In this document: positions 6,897 to 14,593 of the stretch, in pieces
Position numbering within the stretch: position 1 is the first letter of the stretch
Layout: every line of letters starts with the position of its first letter
Assembly (NCBI GenBank): GCA_026400425.1
Contig: JAPLPC010000063.1
Location: 1 to 14,745, forward strand
Direction: 5' to 3'
DNA: 14,745 bases
Source of the DNA: Hyphomicrobiales bacterium
GTDB taxonomy: Bacteria; Pseudomonadota; Alphaproteobacteria; Rhizobiales; Xanthobacteraceae
The notes under the pieces: generated by a model
Databases searched by the model: none
Seen by the model: the letters and a program-made list of their open reading frames with translations, nothing else
Told to the model about the DNA's origin: nothing
Position numbers and translations under genes: made by a program

Positions 6897-7496
6897 TCAC
6901 TTCGCCGCGTCCAGCGCCAGATTCAATGCCAGGACATTGACGCGCGGCTCGCCCAGCAGGCCTAGCAGCCTGCCTTCGGTGTTCGCGCTGACCAACGCCC
7001 GCACCCGATCCTCGGGCAGGCCGCGCGCCTTGGCCACGCGCGGCAGCTGGAACAGAGCGGCCTCCGGCGAAATGTGCGGATCTAGACCGCTGGCCGAGGT
7101 GGTAACGAGCTCGACCGGCACCGGCATCGACGGATTTTCCGCTTTCAGCTTCTCCGCATCTTCCTCGATGCGATCGCTGGGCGCCTTGCTGGTCGGGCCG
7201 AGATTGGAGCCCATCGAATTCACGGCATTATAAGGCTGCGGCACCGTCTTGGTGGCATCCTGCGGATCGGTGCCGGTGGTCGCCGACGGACGGCCGTGGA
7301 AATAGGTGTCACCCTTGAATTCCTGGCCCATCAGCGACGAGCCGATCACCTTGCCGTCCTTCTCGATCAGGCTGCCTGCGGCCTGCGCGGGGAAGATGGC
7401 GCCGCCGATGCCGGTCATCGCCAAGGGATAGGCAAGGCCGGTGATGGCGGCGAGCACAACGAATACGACGATCGCGGGACGAAGTTGGTTCAACAT
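6897..7496 (-). CDS. kdpC: KdpC subunit of the potassium-transporting ATPase
   Basis: A 199-residue KdpC with one N-terminal membrane helix (about 7-30, AIVVFVVLAAITGLAYPLAM) and a periplasmic domain. Family motifs seen are IGSSLMGQEF (51-60), YFHGRPSAT (65-73), SGLDPHISPEAALFQLPRVA (136-155), and near the end the VNVLALNLALD segment. KdpC is a small subunit that associates with KdpB and KdpA and is needed for high-affinity K+ uptake. The ATG at 7496 is preceded by GAGGAG. In the uninterrupted operon that motif overlaps the kdpB stop codon (7508-7510), so kdpC would be translationally coupled to kdpB. With the frameshift in kdpB, ribosomes stop about 180 bases earlier, which should reduce kdpC translation (inference). 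Confidence 0.95.
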   Translation of the reverse strand: MLNQLRPAIVVFVVLAAITGLAYPLAMTGIGGAIFPAQAAGSLIEKDGKVIGSSLMGQEFKGDTYFHGRPSATTGTDPQDATKTVPQPYNAVNSMGSNLGPTSKAPSDRIEEDAEKLKAENPSMPVPVELVTTSASGLDPHISPEAALFQLPRVAKARGLPEDRVRALVSANTEGRLLGLLGEPRVNVLALNLALDAAK

Positions 7497-7507
7497 GATG
7501 GGTCTCC

Positions 7508-9672
7508 TCAGACCAGGCCAAGCGCGGAGATCGCGAGATCGATGATCTTGATGCCGACGAACGGGACGATGATGCCGCCGAGCCCGTAGACGAGCAGGTT
7601 ACGGCCGAGCAGCGCGCCGGCGCCGATCGGGCGGTAGGCGACGCCTTTCAGGGCCAGCGGAATCAACGCGATGATGATCACCGCATTGAAGATGATGGCC
7701 GACAGGATGGCGCTCTGCGGGCTGGCTTGAAGATGATGGCCGACAGGATGGCGCTCTGCGGGCTGGCGAGCCCCATGACGTTGAGCGCGCCGAGCTGCGG
7801 ATAGAAGGCCAGGAAGATGGCGGGGATGATGGCGAAGTATTTCGCCACGTCGTTGGCGATGGAGAAGGTCGTCAACGCACCGCGCGTCATCAGCAACTGC
7901 TTGCCGATTTCCACCACCTCGATCAGCTTGGTCGGGTTGCTGTCGAGATCGACCATGTTGCCGGCCTCGCGTGCGGCTTGCGTGCCGGTATTCATGGCGA
8001 CGCCGACATCGGCCTGCGCGAGCGCCGGCGCGTCATTGGTGCCGTCGCCGCACATGGCCACCAGCTTGCCCTTGGCCTGCTCGTCGCGGATCAGCTTAAG
8101 CTTGTCCTCGGGCGTCGCCTGCGCCAGGAAATCATCGACGCCGGCTTCCGCCGCGATGGCCGCAGCCGTCATCGGATTGTCGCCGGTGATCATGATGGTG
8201 CGGATGCCCATCTGGCGCAGTTCGGCGAAGCGCTCGCGGATGCCGCCTTTGACGATGTCCTTGAGATAGATGACGCCGAGCAACTTGCCGTCGCGCACCA
8301 CGCCGAGCGGCGTGCCGCCGGCCTTCGCCACTTTATCGGCGATGGTTTGCAACTCGCGGGCGGCCGGCGACAGATTTGCCGGCTGCAGCGCGCGTGCCGT
8401 GTTTCCCGACGACGCCGTCGCCATGTCGGTGCCGCCGACGAAAGCTAGGATCGAATCCACGGCGCCCTTGCGCACGGAGCTACCCGACGCATCGATGCCG
8501 CTCATGCGGGTCTGCGCCGTGAACGGCACGAAGGTGGCGCCGAGCTCGGCCATGTCGCGGCCGCGGATGCCGTATTTCTCTTTCGCCAGCACGACGATGG
8601 AGCGGCCTTCCGGGGTTTCATCGGCCAGTGACGCCAGCTGCGCCGCATCGGCCAGTTCCTGCTCGGTGACACCACGCAGCGGGCGGAACGCCGTCGCCTG
8701 GCGATTGCCGAGCGTGATGGTGCCCGTCTTGTCGAGCAGCAGCGTATCGACGTCGCCGGCGGCTTCTACCGCGCGGCCGGACATCGCCAGCACGTTGAAC
8801 CGCACCAGCCGATCCATGCCGGCGATGCCGATCGCCGACAATAGCGCGCCGATGGTGGTCGGGATCAATGTCACGAACAGCGCCACCAACACCACCACCG
8901 AAATGGTGCCACCCGCATAGGCGGCGTAGCTCGGGATCGTCACCGTCGCGAAGACGAAGATGATGGTGAGGCCGAGCAACAGGATGTTGAGCGCAATTTC
9001 GTTCGGCGTCTTCTGCCGTTCGGCGCCTTCCACCAGCTTGATCATGCGATCGATGAAGGTGGAGCCCTGCGCCGCCGTGATGCGAACGCGGATCCAGTCC
9101 GACAACACCTGCGTGCCGCCGGTGACGGCCGAGCGATCGCCGCCGGATTCGCGGATCACGGGGGCGGATTCGCCGGTGATGGCGGCTTCGTTCACCGAGG
9201 CCACGCCCTCGATGACTTCGCCATCGGACGGGATGAGATCGCCGGCCTCGACCAGCACGATGTCACCCACCTTCAGCGTCGTGCCGGCTACCATGCGATA
9301 GCTATGATCGCTGCTATCGTTGCCGGTCAAAAGCTTGGCCTGGCTTTCGGTCCGCGTCTTCTTCAGCGTCTCCGCCTGCGCCTTGCCGCGGCCTTCGGCC
9401 ACCGCTTCGGCAAAATTGGCGAACAGCACGGTGAACCACAGCCACAGGATGATCTGGAAGGTGAAGGCGATATCCTCACCACCCGTCATTAGATTCTTGA
9501 CGAAGATGACGGTGGTGAGCGCCGCGACGACCTCGACCACGAACATCACCGGGCTTTTGATCATCAAGCGCGGATCGAGCTTCTTGAAGGAGGCTGCGAT
9601 GGCGGGGAAGACGATCTTCGGATCGAGCAAAGCCGAGCTGGTGCCGCGCTTCTGTGTTTTGATGGTATCCAT
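7508..9672 (-). pseudogene. kdpB: KdpB catalytic P-type ATPase subunit, frameshifted near the 3' end by a 41-bp tandem duplication
   Basis: KdpB hydrolyses ATP to drive K+ import through KdpA. The reading frame from 9672 gives 664 residues and stops at 7678. Residues 1-648 are normal: TGES (167-170), phosphorylated Asp315 in DKTGTIT (314-320), the nucleotide-binding region, TGDNP (496-500) and GDGTNDAP (542-549). The sequence then leaves the family after SAILSAIIF and ends with 16 unrelated residues. The cause is an exact 41-bp duplication at 7686-7767. Deleting one copy restores the frame into NAVIIIALIPLALKGVAYRP and on to VPFVGIKIIDLAISALGLV, ending at 7508 with 707 residues. The truncated product loses half of membrane helix 6 and all of helix 7, so the pump is probably inactive. 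No other lesion is seen, so the change is recent, reversible or an assembly error. Confidence 0.9.
7686..7767. repeat. Exact 41-bp tandem duplication inside kdpB
   Basis: Bases 7686-7726 and 7727-7767 are identical. Each copy starts TTGAAGATGATGGCC and ends CTGCGGGCTGGC on the plus strand. The copies abut with no spacer, and the flanking bases differ, so the unit is exactly 41 bp. Because 41 is not a multiple of three, kdpB is thrown out of frame. Confidence 0.97.
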
Positions 9673-9686
9673 TGCGATTGCTCCGA

Positions 9687-11390
9687 TCAGAACAGGTTGC
9701 CGGAGATCATGGCGAGGTGCTCGACGATCGGCCCCAGCGCCAACGCCGGGAAGAAGGTGAGACCGCCGATGATCAGGATGACGCCGATGACCAGGCCAAC
9801 GAACAGGCCGCCGGTGGTCGGCAGCGTGCCCGATGAAGCCGCGATCGATTTTTTCTCGACGAGAGAACCGGCCATCGCCATCGCCGGAACGATCATGAAG
9901 AAGCGACCGACCAGCATCGAAAGCGCGAGCGTCAGATTGTAGAAGAACGTATTGCCGGTGAGGCCGCCAAAGGCCGAGCCGTTATTGCCGGTGGCCGAGG
10001 TGAACGCGTACAGCACTTCACTGAAGCCGTGCGGGCCGGCATTGGCCATCGACGCCACCGCCGACGGCAGCACCACGGCCACCGCGGTCCAGCCGAGATA
10101 CATCAGCGGCAGCACGAGAATGGCGAGCATCGCCATCTTCACCTCGCGCGCCTCGATCTTCTTGCCGACATATTCGGGCGTCCGCCCGACCATCAGACCG
10201 GCGACGAAGATCGCCAGCACGACGAACACCAGCATGCCATACAGGCCCGCACCGACGCCGCCGACGATGATCTCGCCGAGCTGCATGTTGATCAGCGGGA
10301 TCATGCCGCCGAGCGCGGTGAACGAGTCGTGCATCGCATTGACGGCACCGCAGGATGCCGCGGTGGTGATGACCGCGAACAGGGCCGAGGCGACGATGCC
10401 GAAGCGTGTCTCCTTGCCTTCCATGTTGCCGCCGCTGAGACCGAGCGCCTGCAGCGTCGTGGTGCCCGATGCTTCCGCCCAATAGGTGATGGCAACGCCG
10501 GCGACGAACAGCACACCCATGACCGCCAGAATGGCCCAGCCCTGTCGGGGATTGCCGACCATACGGCCGAACACATTGGTCAAGGCTGCGCCGATGGTGA
10601 AGATCGAGAGCATCTGCACGAAGTTCGACAGCGCGGTCGGATTCTCGAACGGATGCGCCGCATTGGCATTGAAGAAGCCGCCGCCATTGGTGCCGAGCAT
10701 CTTGATCGCCACCTGGGACGCCACCGGTCCGACGGCGATGCTCTGCTTGGCGCCTTCCAGCGTGCTCGCATCCACATAGGCGCCAAGCGTCTGCGGCATG
10801 CCCTGCCAGATCAGGAGCAGGGTGAACACGACGGCAATCGGCAGCAGCACATAAAGCGTCACGCGGGTGAGATCGACCCAGAAATTGCCGAGGGTTCGCA
10901 TCGAGGACCGTGCGAAGCCGCGGATCAAGGCGACGGCGAGCGCAATGCCGGTCGCGGCAGACAGAAAGTTCTGCACCGTCAGACCCAGCATCTGGCTGAA
11001 ATAGGACAGCGTGCTTTCGCCACCGTAGTTCTGCCAGTTGGTGTTGGTGACGAAACTGACTGCGGTGTTGAAGGCGAGATCCGAAGCCACGGCCGACTGG
11101 CCTTGCGGATTGAGCGGCAACACGTCCTGCAGGCGCAGCAGCGAATAAAGGAACACGAGGCCGACGACCTGCAACAGCAACATGCCGACCGTATAAGAGA
11201 GCCAATGCTGCTCGCGCTTGGCATCGACGCCGGACAGCCAGTAGATGCCAGCCTCGACCGGCCGCAGCACCGGCGACAGCAGCGTCCGCTCGCCATTGAA
11301 CACGCGTGTCATGTAGCCGCCGAGCGGCTTCGTCAGCACCAGAATCACCGCGCAGAACAGCGCGATCTGAATCCATCCGATGAGTGTCAT
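9687..11390 (-). CDS. kdpA: KdpA potassium-channel-like subunit of the potassium-transporting ATPase
   Basis: A full-length 567-residue KdpA, an inner-membrane protein with about ten helices that selects and conducts K+ in the KdpFABC complex. The four pore regions that form the selectivity filter are visible: TNTNWQNYGGE (115-125), TNGGGFFNANAAHPFENP (234-251), ASCGAVNAMHDSF (345-357) and TSATGNNGSAFGG (464-476). The N-terminus GWIQIALFCAVILVLTKPLG and the C-terminus are those of the family. The ATG at 11390 follows kdpF by 24 bases, with a modest AAGG upstream. kdpB starts 14 bases after its stop, with GGAG in between. No damage is seen. Confidence 0.96.
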   Translation of the reverse strand: MTLIGWIQIALFCAVILVLTKPLGGYMTRVFNGERTLLSPVLRPVEAGIYWLSGVDAKREQHWLSYTVGMLLLQVVGLVFLYSLLRLQDVLPLNPQGQSAVASDLAFNTAVSFVTNTNWQNYGGESTLSYFSQMLGLTVQNFLSAATGIALAVALIRGFARSSMRTLGNFWVDLTRVTLYVLLPIAVVFTLLLIWQGMPQTLGAYVDASTLEGAKQSIAVGPVASQVAIKMLGTNGGGFFNANAAHPFENPTALSNFVQMLSIFTIGAALTNVFGRMVGNPRQGWAILAVMGVLFVAGVAITYWAEASGTTTLQALGLSGGNMEGKETRFGIVASALFAVITTAASCGAVNAMHDSFTALGGMIPLINMQLGEIIVGGVGAGLYGMLVFVVLAIFVAGLMVGRTPEYVGKKIEAREVKMAMLAILVLPLMYLGWTAVAVVLPSAVASMANAGPHGFSEVLYAFTSATGNNGSAFGGLTGNTFFYNLTLALSMLVGRFFMIVPAMAMAGSLVEKKSIAASSGTLPTTGGLFVGLVIGVILIIGGLTFFPALALGPIVEHLAMISGNLF

Positions 11391-11414
11391 TGTTGTTGAC
11401 CTTGTAACATCAGC

Positions 11415-11504
11415 TCAGAACCGCTCAGGACGGAGCAGCGCGTAAGTGAGATAGATGAGGAGAGCAGCCGAGACGGCGCCGGCGAGCGTATAGTCAAAGA
11501 TCAT
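11415..11504 (-). CDS. kdpF: KdpF, small stabilising subunit of the potassium-transporting ATPase
   Basis: A 29-residue peptide starting MIFDYTLAGAVSAALLIYLT and ending YALLRPERF. It has one membrane helix followed by the LLRPERF tail that marks KdpF. KdpF sits at the membrane face of the complex and stabilises KdpABC. I chose the ATG at 11504 because GGAG lies seven bases before it and the length matches the family. The same frame is open further upstream to 11663, but that extension overlaps the 27-codon ORF and shows no family resemblance. Confidence 0.93.
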   Translation of the reverse strand: MIFDYTLAGAVSAALLIYLTYALLRPERF

Positions 11505-11515
11505 GGTCCATCTCC

Positions 11516-11599
11516 TCACAGCCGCTCGCAGGCATAGGCGTAGCCCAGCGTGAGCACGAAGAAGCCGAGCCCGAGGCCCAGCATGACGACGTCCAGCAT
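11516..11599 (-). CDS. 27-residue membrane peptide gene heading the kdp operon
   Basis: An ATG at 11599 with AGGAG seven bases upstream opens a 27-codon frame. It begins MLDVVMLGLGLGFFVL and ends with the tail TLGYAYACERL. It is one hydrophobic helix with an acidic third residue and a Cys-Glu-Arg tail. Its TGA stop overlaps the GAGGAG ribosome binding site of kdpF, so it looks translated and coupled to kdpF. From memory, short ORFs with a similar tail occur just upstream of kdpF in other proteobacteria, usually left unannotated; I could not verify this. It might be another small subunit or a leader peptide that sets kdpF translation. Function unknown. Confidence 0.7.
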   Translation of the reverse strand: MLDVVMLGLGLGFFVLTLGYAYACERL

Positions 11600-11701
11600 G
11601 GAAAGCTCCTGACGTACTGGCACTGGACGCAAAACCTGCGCCCGATGCTCGATCAGGTGCCATCCGGCCCGTAGGTTTTCGAGAGGTGGGAAACCACGAA
11701 C

Positions 11702-11718
11702 TTATAGGAATCCCATAA
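11702..11718. promoter_or_regulatory. Imperfect 17-bp palindrome upstream of the kdp operon, candidate KdpE or other regulator site
   Basis: TTATAGGAATCCCATAA is symmetrical apart from one mismatched pair and its centre base. It lies about 100 bases upstream of the first kdp ORF and overlaps a possible -10 box (TATAAG on the minus strand) with no good -35 box, as expected for an activated promoter. Its AT-rich arms recall the TTTAT elements of E. coli KdpE sites, but the match is loose. It could also serve the divergent plus-strand gene. The rest of 11600-11858 shows no further gene or strong promoter. Confidence 0.4.
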
Positions 11719-11858
11719 AGACGCGTCGGGCATCGAGGACGCTTGATTATGCCGCGTTTATGTCTTCGGCATCCGCACCGCCTCGTATTCCAATGCCGGA
11801 TTGAGCCACTGTGATGCGGCGGCCGCTCGACGGCCGTGCTGCTCGTGGAGCTTTCCGC

Positions 11859-12317
11859 ATGTTGCGCCTTTCAGATCTTCACATCACCGCATCGTCTCGT
11901 GCATCGAACCGCGCGCCGCTCGATGCCGATCGTTTCACGGCCATGTGCCTCGCCCACTGCAGGCGCCTGCCGGCGATGCGTCGCACCGCCGAAGCACAGC
12001 GCCTCGATCGCCTCGTTGCGGCTGGCGCATGGACGGAGGCAGCATTGGCCTTGATCGCGATCGAACTCCCGGCCTGGCACTTGCGTCGCCTGGCCTACGA
12101 CGACGGCGAATGGCACTGCGCGCTATCGACCGAACGCCATATGCCCGACTGGCTCGACGATGCCGTCGAGACGCATGATGCCGATATGGCCGTTGCCATC
12201 ATGGACGCATTCCGCAGCGTCGCCGCGCGCGGCAGCACCCCGCATCTGACGGAGGTTTCCAACCGCAGCGATCAGCGTTCCGAATTCACGCCGATGCTGT
12301 GCGAGAACTACTGCTAG
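11859..12317 (+). CDS. Hypothetical protein, divergent from the kdp operon
   Basis: A 152-residue soluble protein that I do not assign to a named family. The middle carries the distinctive WHLRRLAYDDGEWHCALS (73-90), which resembles a motif I associate with rhizobial hypothetical proteins. That is from memory and gives no function. No signal peptide or membrane helix is seen. It is rich in Asp, Arg and Ala and ends with the unusual CENYC. The ATG at 11859 has GGAG nine bases upstream and is preferred. A GTG at 11811 and an ATG at 11814 in the same frame would add about 15 residues. It runs in the same direction as dgoK, 57 bases upstream, so the two may share a transcript. Confidence 0.65.
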   Translation: MLRLSDLHITASSRASNRAPLDADRFTAMCLAHCRRLPAMRRTAEAQRLDRLVAAGAWTEAALALIAIELPAWHLRRLAYDDGEWHCALSTERHMPDWLDDAVETHDADMAVAIMDAFRSVAARGSTPHLTEVSNRSDQRSEFTPMLCENYC

Positions 12318-12374
12318 CCCGGCGGCTTTCGGCTATGCTCGGCGAAAATCGCGCCAGCAGAGCCGGAGAAGACT

Positions 12375-13298
12375 GTGACGATGGGGAAGCCGGCTTTCGT
12401 GGCCGTGGATTGGGGCACCAGCAGTTTTCGCGGCTGGCTGATGGCCGCCGATGGCGATGTGATCGCTGAGACGCGCGGCTCCGAGGGGATGTTGCACTGT
12501 GCCGCCACCGGCTTTGCGCCGGTGCTGATACATCACCTGGCAAAGCTCGGCGCAACGGCTGCCCTGCCGGTGCTGATTTGCGGCATGGCCGGCGCCAGGC
12601 AAGGCTGGATCGAAGCACCCTATCTTCGCACACCGACGCGGCTCGATGCCTTGCATGACGGCGCCCAACGCGTCGATACGTCGGGCGATGTGCGCATCCT
12701 GCCCGGTATCGCGCAGGCCGATGCAGCTGCGCCCGATGTAATGCGCGGCGAGGAAACGCAACTGCTCGGCGTGACCGAGCCCGACTTCACCGGCATGGTC
12801 TGCATTCCCGGCACCCACAGCAAGTGGGTGCGCCTCGCGAGCGGCAGCGTCGTGTCGTTCACGACCTACATGACCGGAGAGCTGTTCTCGATTCTCGGTG
12901 AGCACAGCATCCTGAAACACGCCATCGACCGCGAGACGGAATCGCCCGATGCCGATGCGGCATTTCGCGACGGGCTGCTGCGCGCACGTGATGCCAGGGC
13001 GGGCCTCATGGGTGAGCTGTTCAGCCTGCGCGCCGCGCAACTGCTCGGCTTTCAACAGCTGGCTGATGGCGCAGCGCGGCTGTCAGGCTTGCTGATCGGC
13101 ACCGAGATCGCAGACGCCCAATCGCGTTACGGCACGCAATGTCCGGTTCGCCTAATTGGCGCCGGCAGACTCGGGCAGGTTTATGCGGACGCACTGACGC
13201 AGTCCGGGTTCGACATCACCAGCATCGATGCCGAACGCGCGTCGCAACGCGGCCTCGCCAGAGCCGCCATCCATTTGTGGGGACATCAGTTCGCATGA
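12375..13298 (+). CDS. dgoK: 2-dehydro-3-deoxygalactonokinase
   Basis: A 307-residue sugar-acid kinase. The N-terminal phosphate-binding motif is VDWGTSSFRGWL (11-22), with further family segments CGMAGARQGWIEAPY, PGTHSKWVRL and LIGTEIADA, and a C-terminal LIGAGRLGQVY. DgoK uses ATP to phosphorylate 2-dehydro-3-deoxy-D-galactonate at position 6, a step of the De Ley-Doudoroff pathway for galactose and galactonate. GGAG at 12365-12368 is six bases from the GTG at 12375, which favours that start; an ATG two codons later is the alternative. Its stop overlaps the dgoA start (ATGA). The next pathway enzyme is thus made from the same transcript, which supports this substrate over other sugar acids. 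Confidence 0.92.
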   Translation: MTMGKPAFVAVDWGTSSFRGWLMAADGDVIAETRGSEGMLHCAATGFAPVLIHHLAKLGATAALPVLICGMAGARQGWIEAPYLRTPTRLDALHDGAQRVDTSGDVRILPGIAQADAAAPDVMRGEETQLLGVTEPDFTGMVCIPGTHSKWVRLASGSVVSFTTYMTGELFSILGEHSILKHAIDRETESPDADAAFRDGLLRARDARAGLMGELFSLRAAQLLGFQQLADGAARLSGLLIGTEIADAQSRYGTQCPVRLIGAGRLGQVYADALTQSGFDITSIDAERASQRGLARAAIHLWGHQFA

Positions 13299-13936
13299 CT
13301 TATCCTGTTGCCGTGCCATGGCCCCACGTGAAGCGCCCGCTCGTCGCCATCCTGCGCGGCGTCAAGCCCGATGAGGTCGAGGCCATCGTCGAGACGCTGA
13401 TCGACACCGGCTATGAGATGATCGAGGTGCCGTTGAACTCGCCCGATCCGTTCGACTCCATCGCGCGGATCTGCAAGCGGTTTGGCGGCGATGCGCTGAT
13501 CGGCGCCGGCACGGTGCTGACCGCCGACTATTGCGCCCGCGTTGCCGACAGTGGCGGACGGCTGATGGTCAGTCCCAATGTCGATGTCGACGTGCTGGCC
13601 ATAGCCGCACGCCGCGGCATGGTCACGATGCCCGGCGTGTTCTCACCGACCGAAGCCTTCCTGGCGCTGCATGCCGGCGCGTCCGCGTTGAAGTTTTTTC
13701 CGGCCTCGATTCTCGGCCCGTCCGGCATCGCCGCCATCCGTGCAGTGCTGCCCGCAGATACCGTGGTCGGCGCCGTCGGCGGCGTGTCCGACCAGAATTT
13801 TTCCGATTACATCAAAGCCGGCGTGCAGGCCTTCGGCCTCGGCAGCAGCCTGTACAAGCCCGGCATGAGCGCCGCCGAGGTCAAGGCCACGGCGCAGGCG
13901 TCCATCGCGGCCTATGATCGGGCAGTGGCGCGATGA
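13295..13936 (+). CDS. dgoA: 2-dehydro-3-deoxy-6-phosphogalactonate aldolase
   Basis: A 213-residue class I aldolase of the KDPG/KDPGal family. Active-site features seen are LVAILRG (16-22) with Arg21, Glu44 in MIEVPLNSP (42-50), GAGTVL (70-75), the Schiff-base Lys133 in ALKFFPAS (131-138), GAVGGV (159-164) and the phosphate-binding GLGSSLY (181-187). The NSP sequence after the catalytic Glu is typical of DgoA rather than KDPG aldolases, and the coupling to dgoK agrees. It splits 2-dehydro-3-deoxy-6-phosphogalactonate to pyruvate and glyceraldehyde 3-phosphate. The frame is open upstream to 13139, but the ATG at 13295 overlaps the dgoK stop and fits the family N-terminus, so the longer start is rejected. 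Confidence 0.95.
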   Translation: MTYPVAVPWPHVKRPLVAILRGVKPDEVEAIVETLIDTGYEMIEVPLNSPDPFDSIARICKRFGGDALIGAGTVLTADYCARVADSGGRLMVSPNVDVDVLAIAARRGMVTMPGVFSPTEAFLALHAGASALKFFPASILGPSGIAAIRAVLPADTVVGAVGGVSDQNFSDYIKAGVQAFGLGSSLYKPGMSAAEVKATAQASIAAYDRAVAR

Positions 13937-14058
13937 TTACATGCGTGCTGCCCGCAATCATGTCGATGAACAGCAGTGCTTCCTGTCAGCCCACCATCGG
14001 TCGATCATCTAGCCGCGCTCGATCGCAAATTAGATGAGGCTTGGAATGTCTGCCTGCA

Positions 14059-14106
14059 TCAGCGATCGTGAAGAAAAGCCGGTCTTTTGCCGAGATGGTC
14101 GGTCAT
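14059..14106 (-). CDS. Possible 15-residue ORF after the phosphoesterase gene
   Basis: Directly behind the phosphoesterase stop is AGGAGG (14122-14117), a perfect Shine-Dalgarno core, followed ten bases later by an ATG at 14106. The frame encodes MTDHLGKRPAFLHDR and stops. A motif this good normally serves a real start, so this may be a tiny coupled peptide or the cut-off head of a lost gene. The spacing is long and the peptide resembles nothing I know. The rest of the gap (13937-14058) shows no gene and no convincing terminator. Confidence 0.25.
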   Translation of the reverse strand: MTDHLGKRPAFLHDR

Positions 14107-14121
14107 ACGGATGAACCCTCC

Positions 14122-14583
14122 TCAACCGAGATCGTGGATGACCGGTCGCAAACCCTCGGGCGTGATGTCGAGCGTCGCAACCGTGATGGGCAACCGGAAA
14201 CGGCGCCGACCCGCGCTGCCGGGGTTCAGGAAAAGCACCCCACCCACCGTCTCGATTTTCGGCACATGGGAATGACCGCAGACGACGATGTCGATGCCGA
14301 GCGCCGCGGGATCGATCCGCAGTGTCTTGAGATCATGCAGCACGTAGATGGACTGGTCTGCAAGCCGAAGCGCTGCGGTGTCGGGGTAAACATTCGCCCA
14401 TCCGGCCGTGTCCACGTTTCCCTTGATCGCTGTGACCGGTGCGATGAGGCGAAGGGCTTCGATGATGCTTGGACAACCGATGTCACCACCGTGGATGATA
14501 TGATCGACGCCGGCCAAGCAACGCTCAGCTTGTGGCCTCAGGAGGCCGTGCGTGTCGGATATGATCCCGATCCGGTGGCTCAT
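14122..14583 (-). CDS. YfcE/MJ0936-type metallophosphoesterase
   Basis: A 153-residue single-domain phosphodiesterase of the calcineurin-like superfamily. The metal-binding residues are all visible: Asp10 and His12 in ISDTHG, Asp34 in HGGD, Asn56 in KGNVD, His83 in VLHD, and His104 and His106 in CGHSH. The tail has the family's LNPGSAGRRRF (119-129). Relatives hydrolyse phosphodiesters with two metal ions, often only shown on artificial substrates, so the physiological substrate is unknown. The ATG at 14583 gives the normal N-terminus (MSHRIGIISDTHG), though no good ribosome binding site precedes it. It starts ten bases after the AraC-type gene's stop and is probably coupled to it. Confidence 0.9.
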   Translation of the reverse strand: MSHRIGIISDTHGLLRPQAERCLAGVDHIIHGGDIGCPSIIEALRLIAPVTAIKGNVDTAGWANVYPDTAALRLADQSIYVLHDLKTLRIDPAALGIDIVVCGHSHVPKIETVGGVLFLNPGSAGRRRFRLPITVATLDITPEGLRPVIHDLG

Positions 14584-14593
14584 GAAACGGGGT

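Noticed and set aside
7678..9672. Reading the 664-residue KdpB as a normal short family member.
   Set aside because: The last 16 residues match nothing in the family, whereas removing one 41-bp copy restores the expected C-terminus and stop.
10018..11399. Two long open frames overlapping kdpA, one on each strand.
   Set aside because: kdpA is unambiguous on the minus strand, and the alternatives are Arg/His-rich shadows without family motifs.
11415..11663. An 82-residue protein containing KdpF at its end.
   Set aside because: The N-terminal part overlaps the 27-codon ORF and looks random; the internal ATG at 11504 has a ribosome binding site and gives the usual KdpF length.
13139..13936. A 265-residue DgoA with an N-terminal extension.
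   Set aside because: The extension lies inside dgoK in another frame; the ATG overlapping the dgoK stop gives the normal family start.
13933..13961. Hairpin after dgoA (ATGATT pairing with AATCAT) as a terminator.
   Set aside because: Weak 6-bp AT-rich stem, 17-base loop and no T-run.
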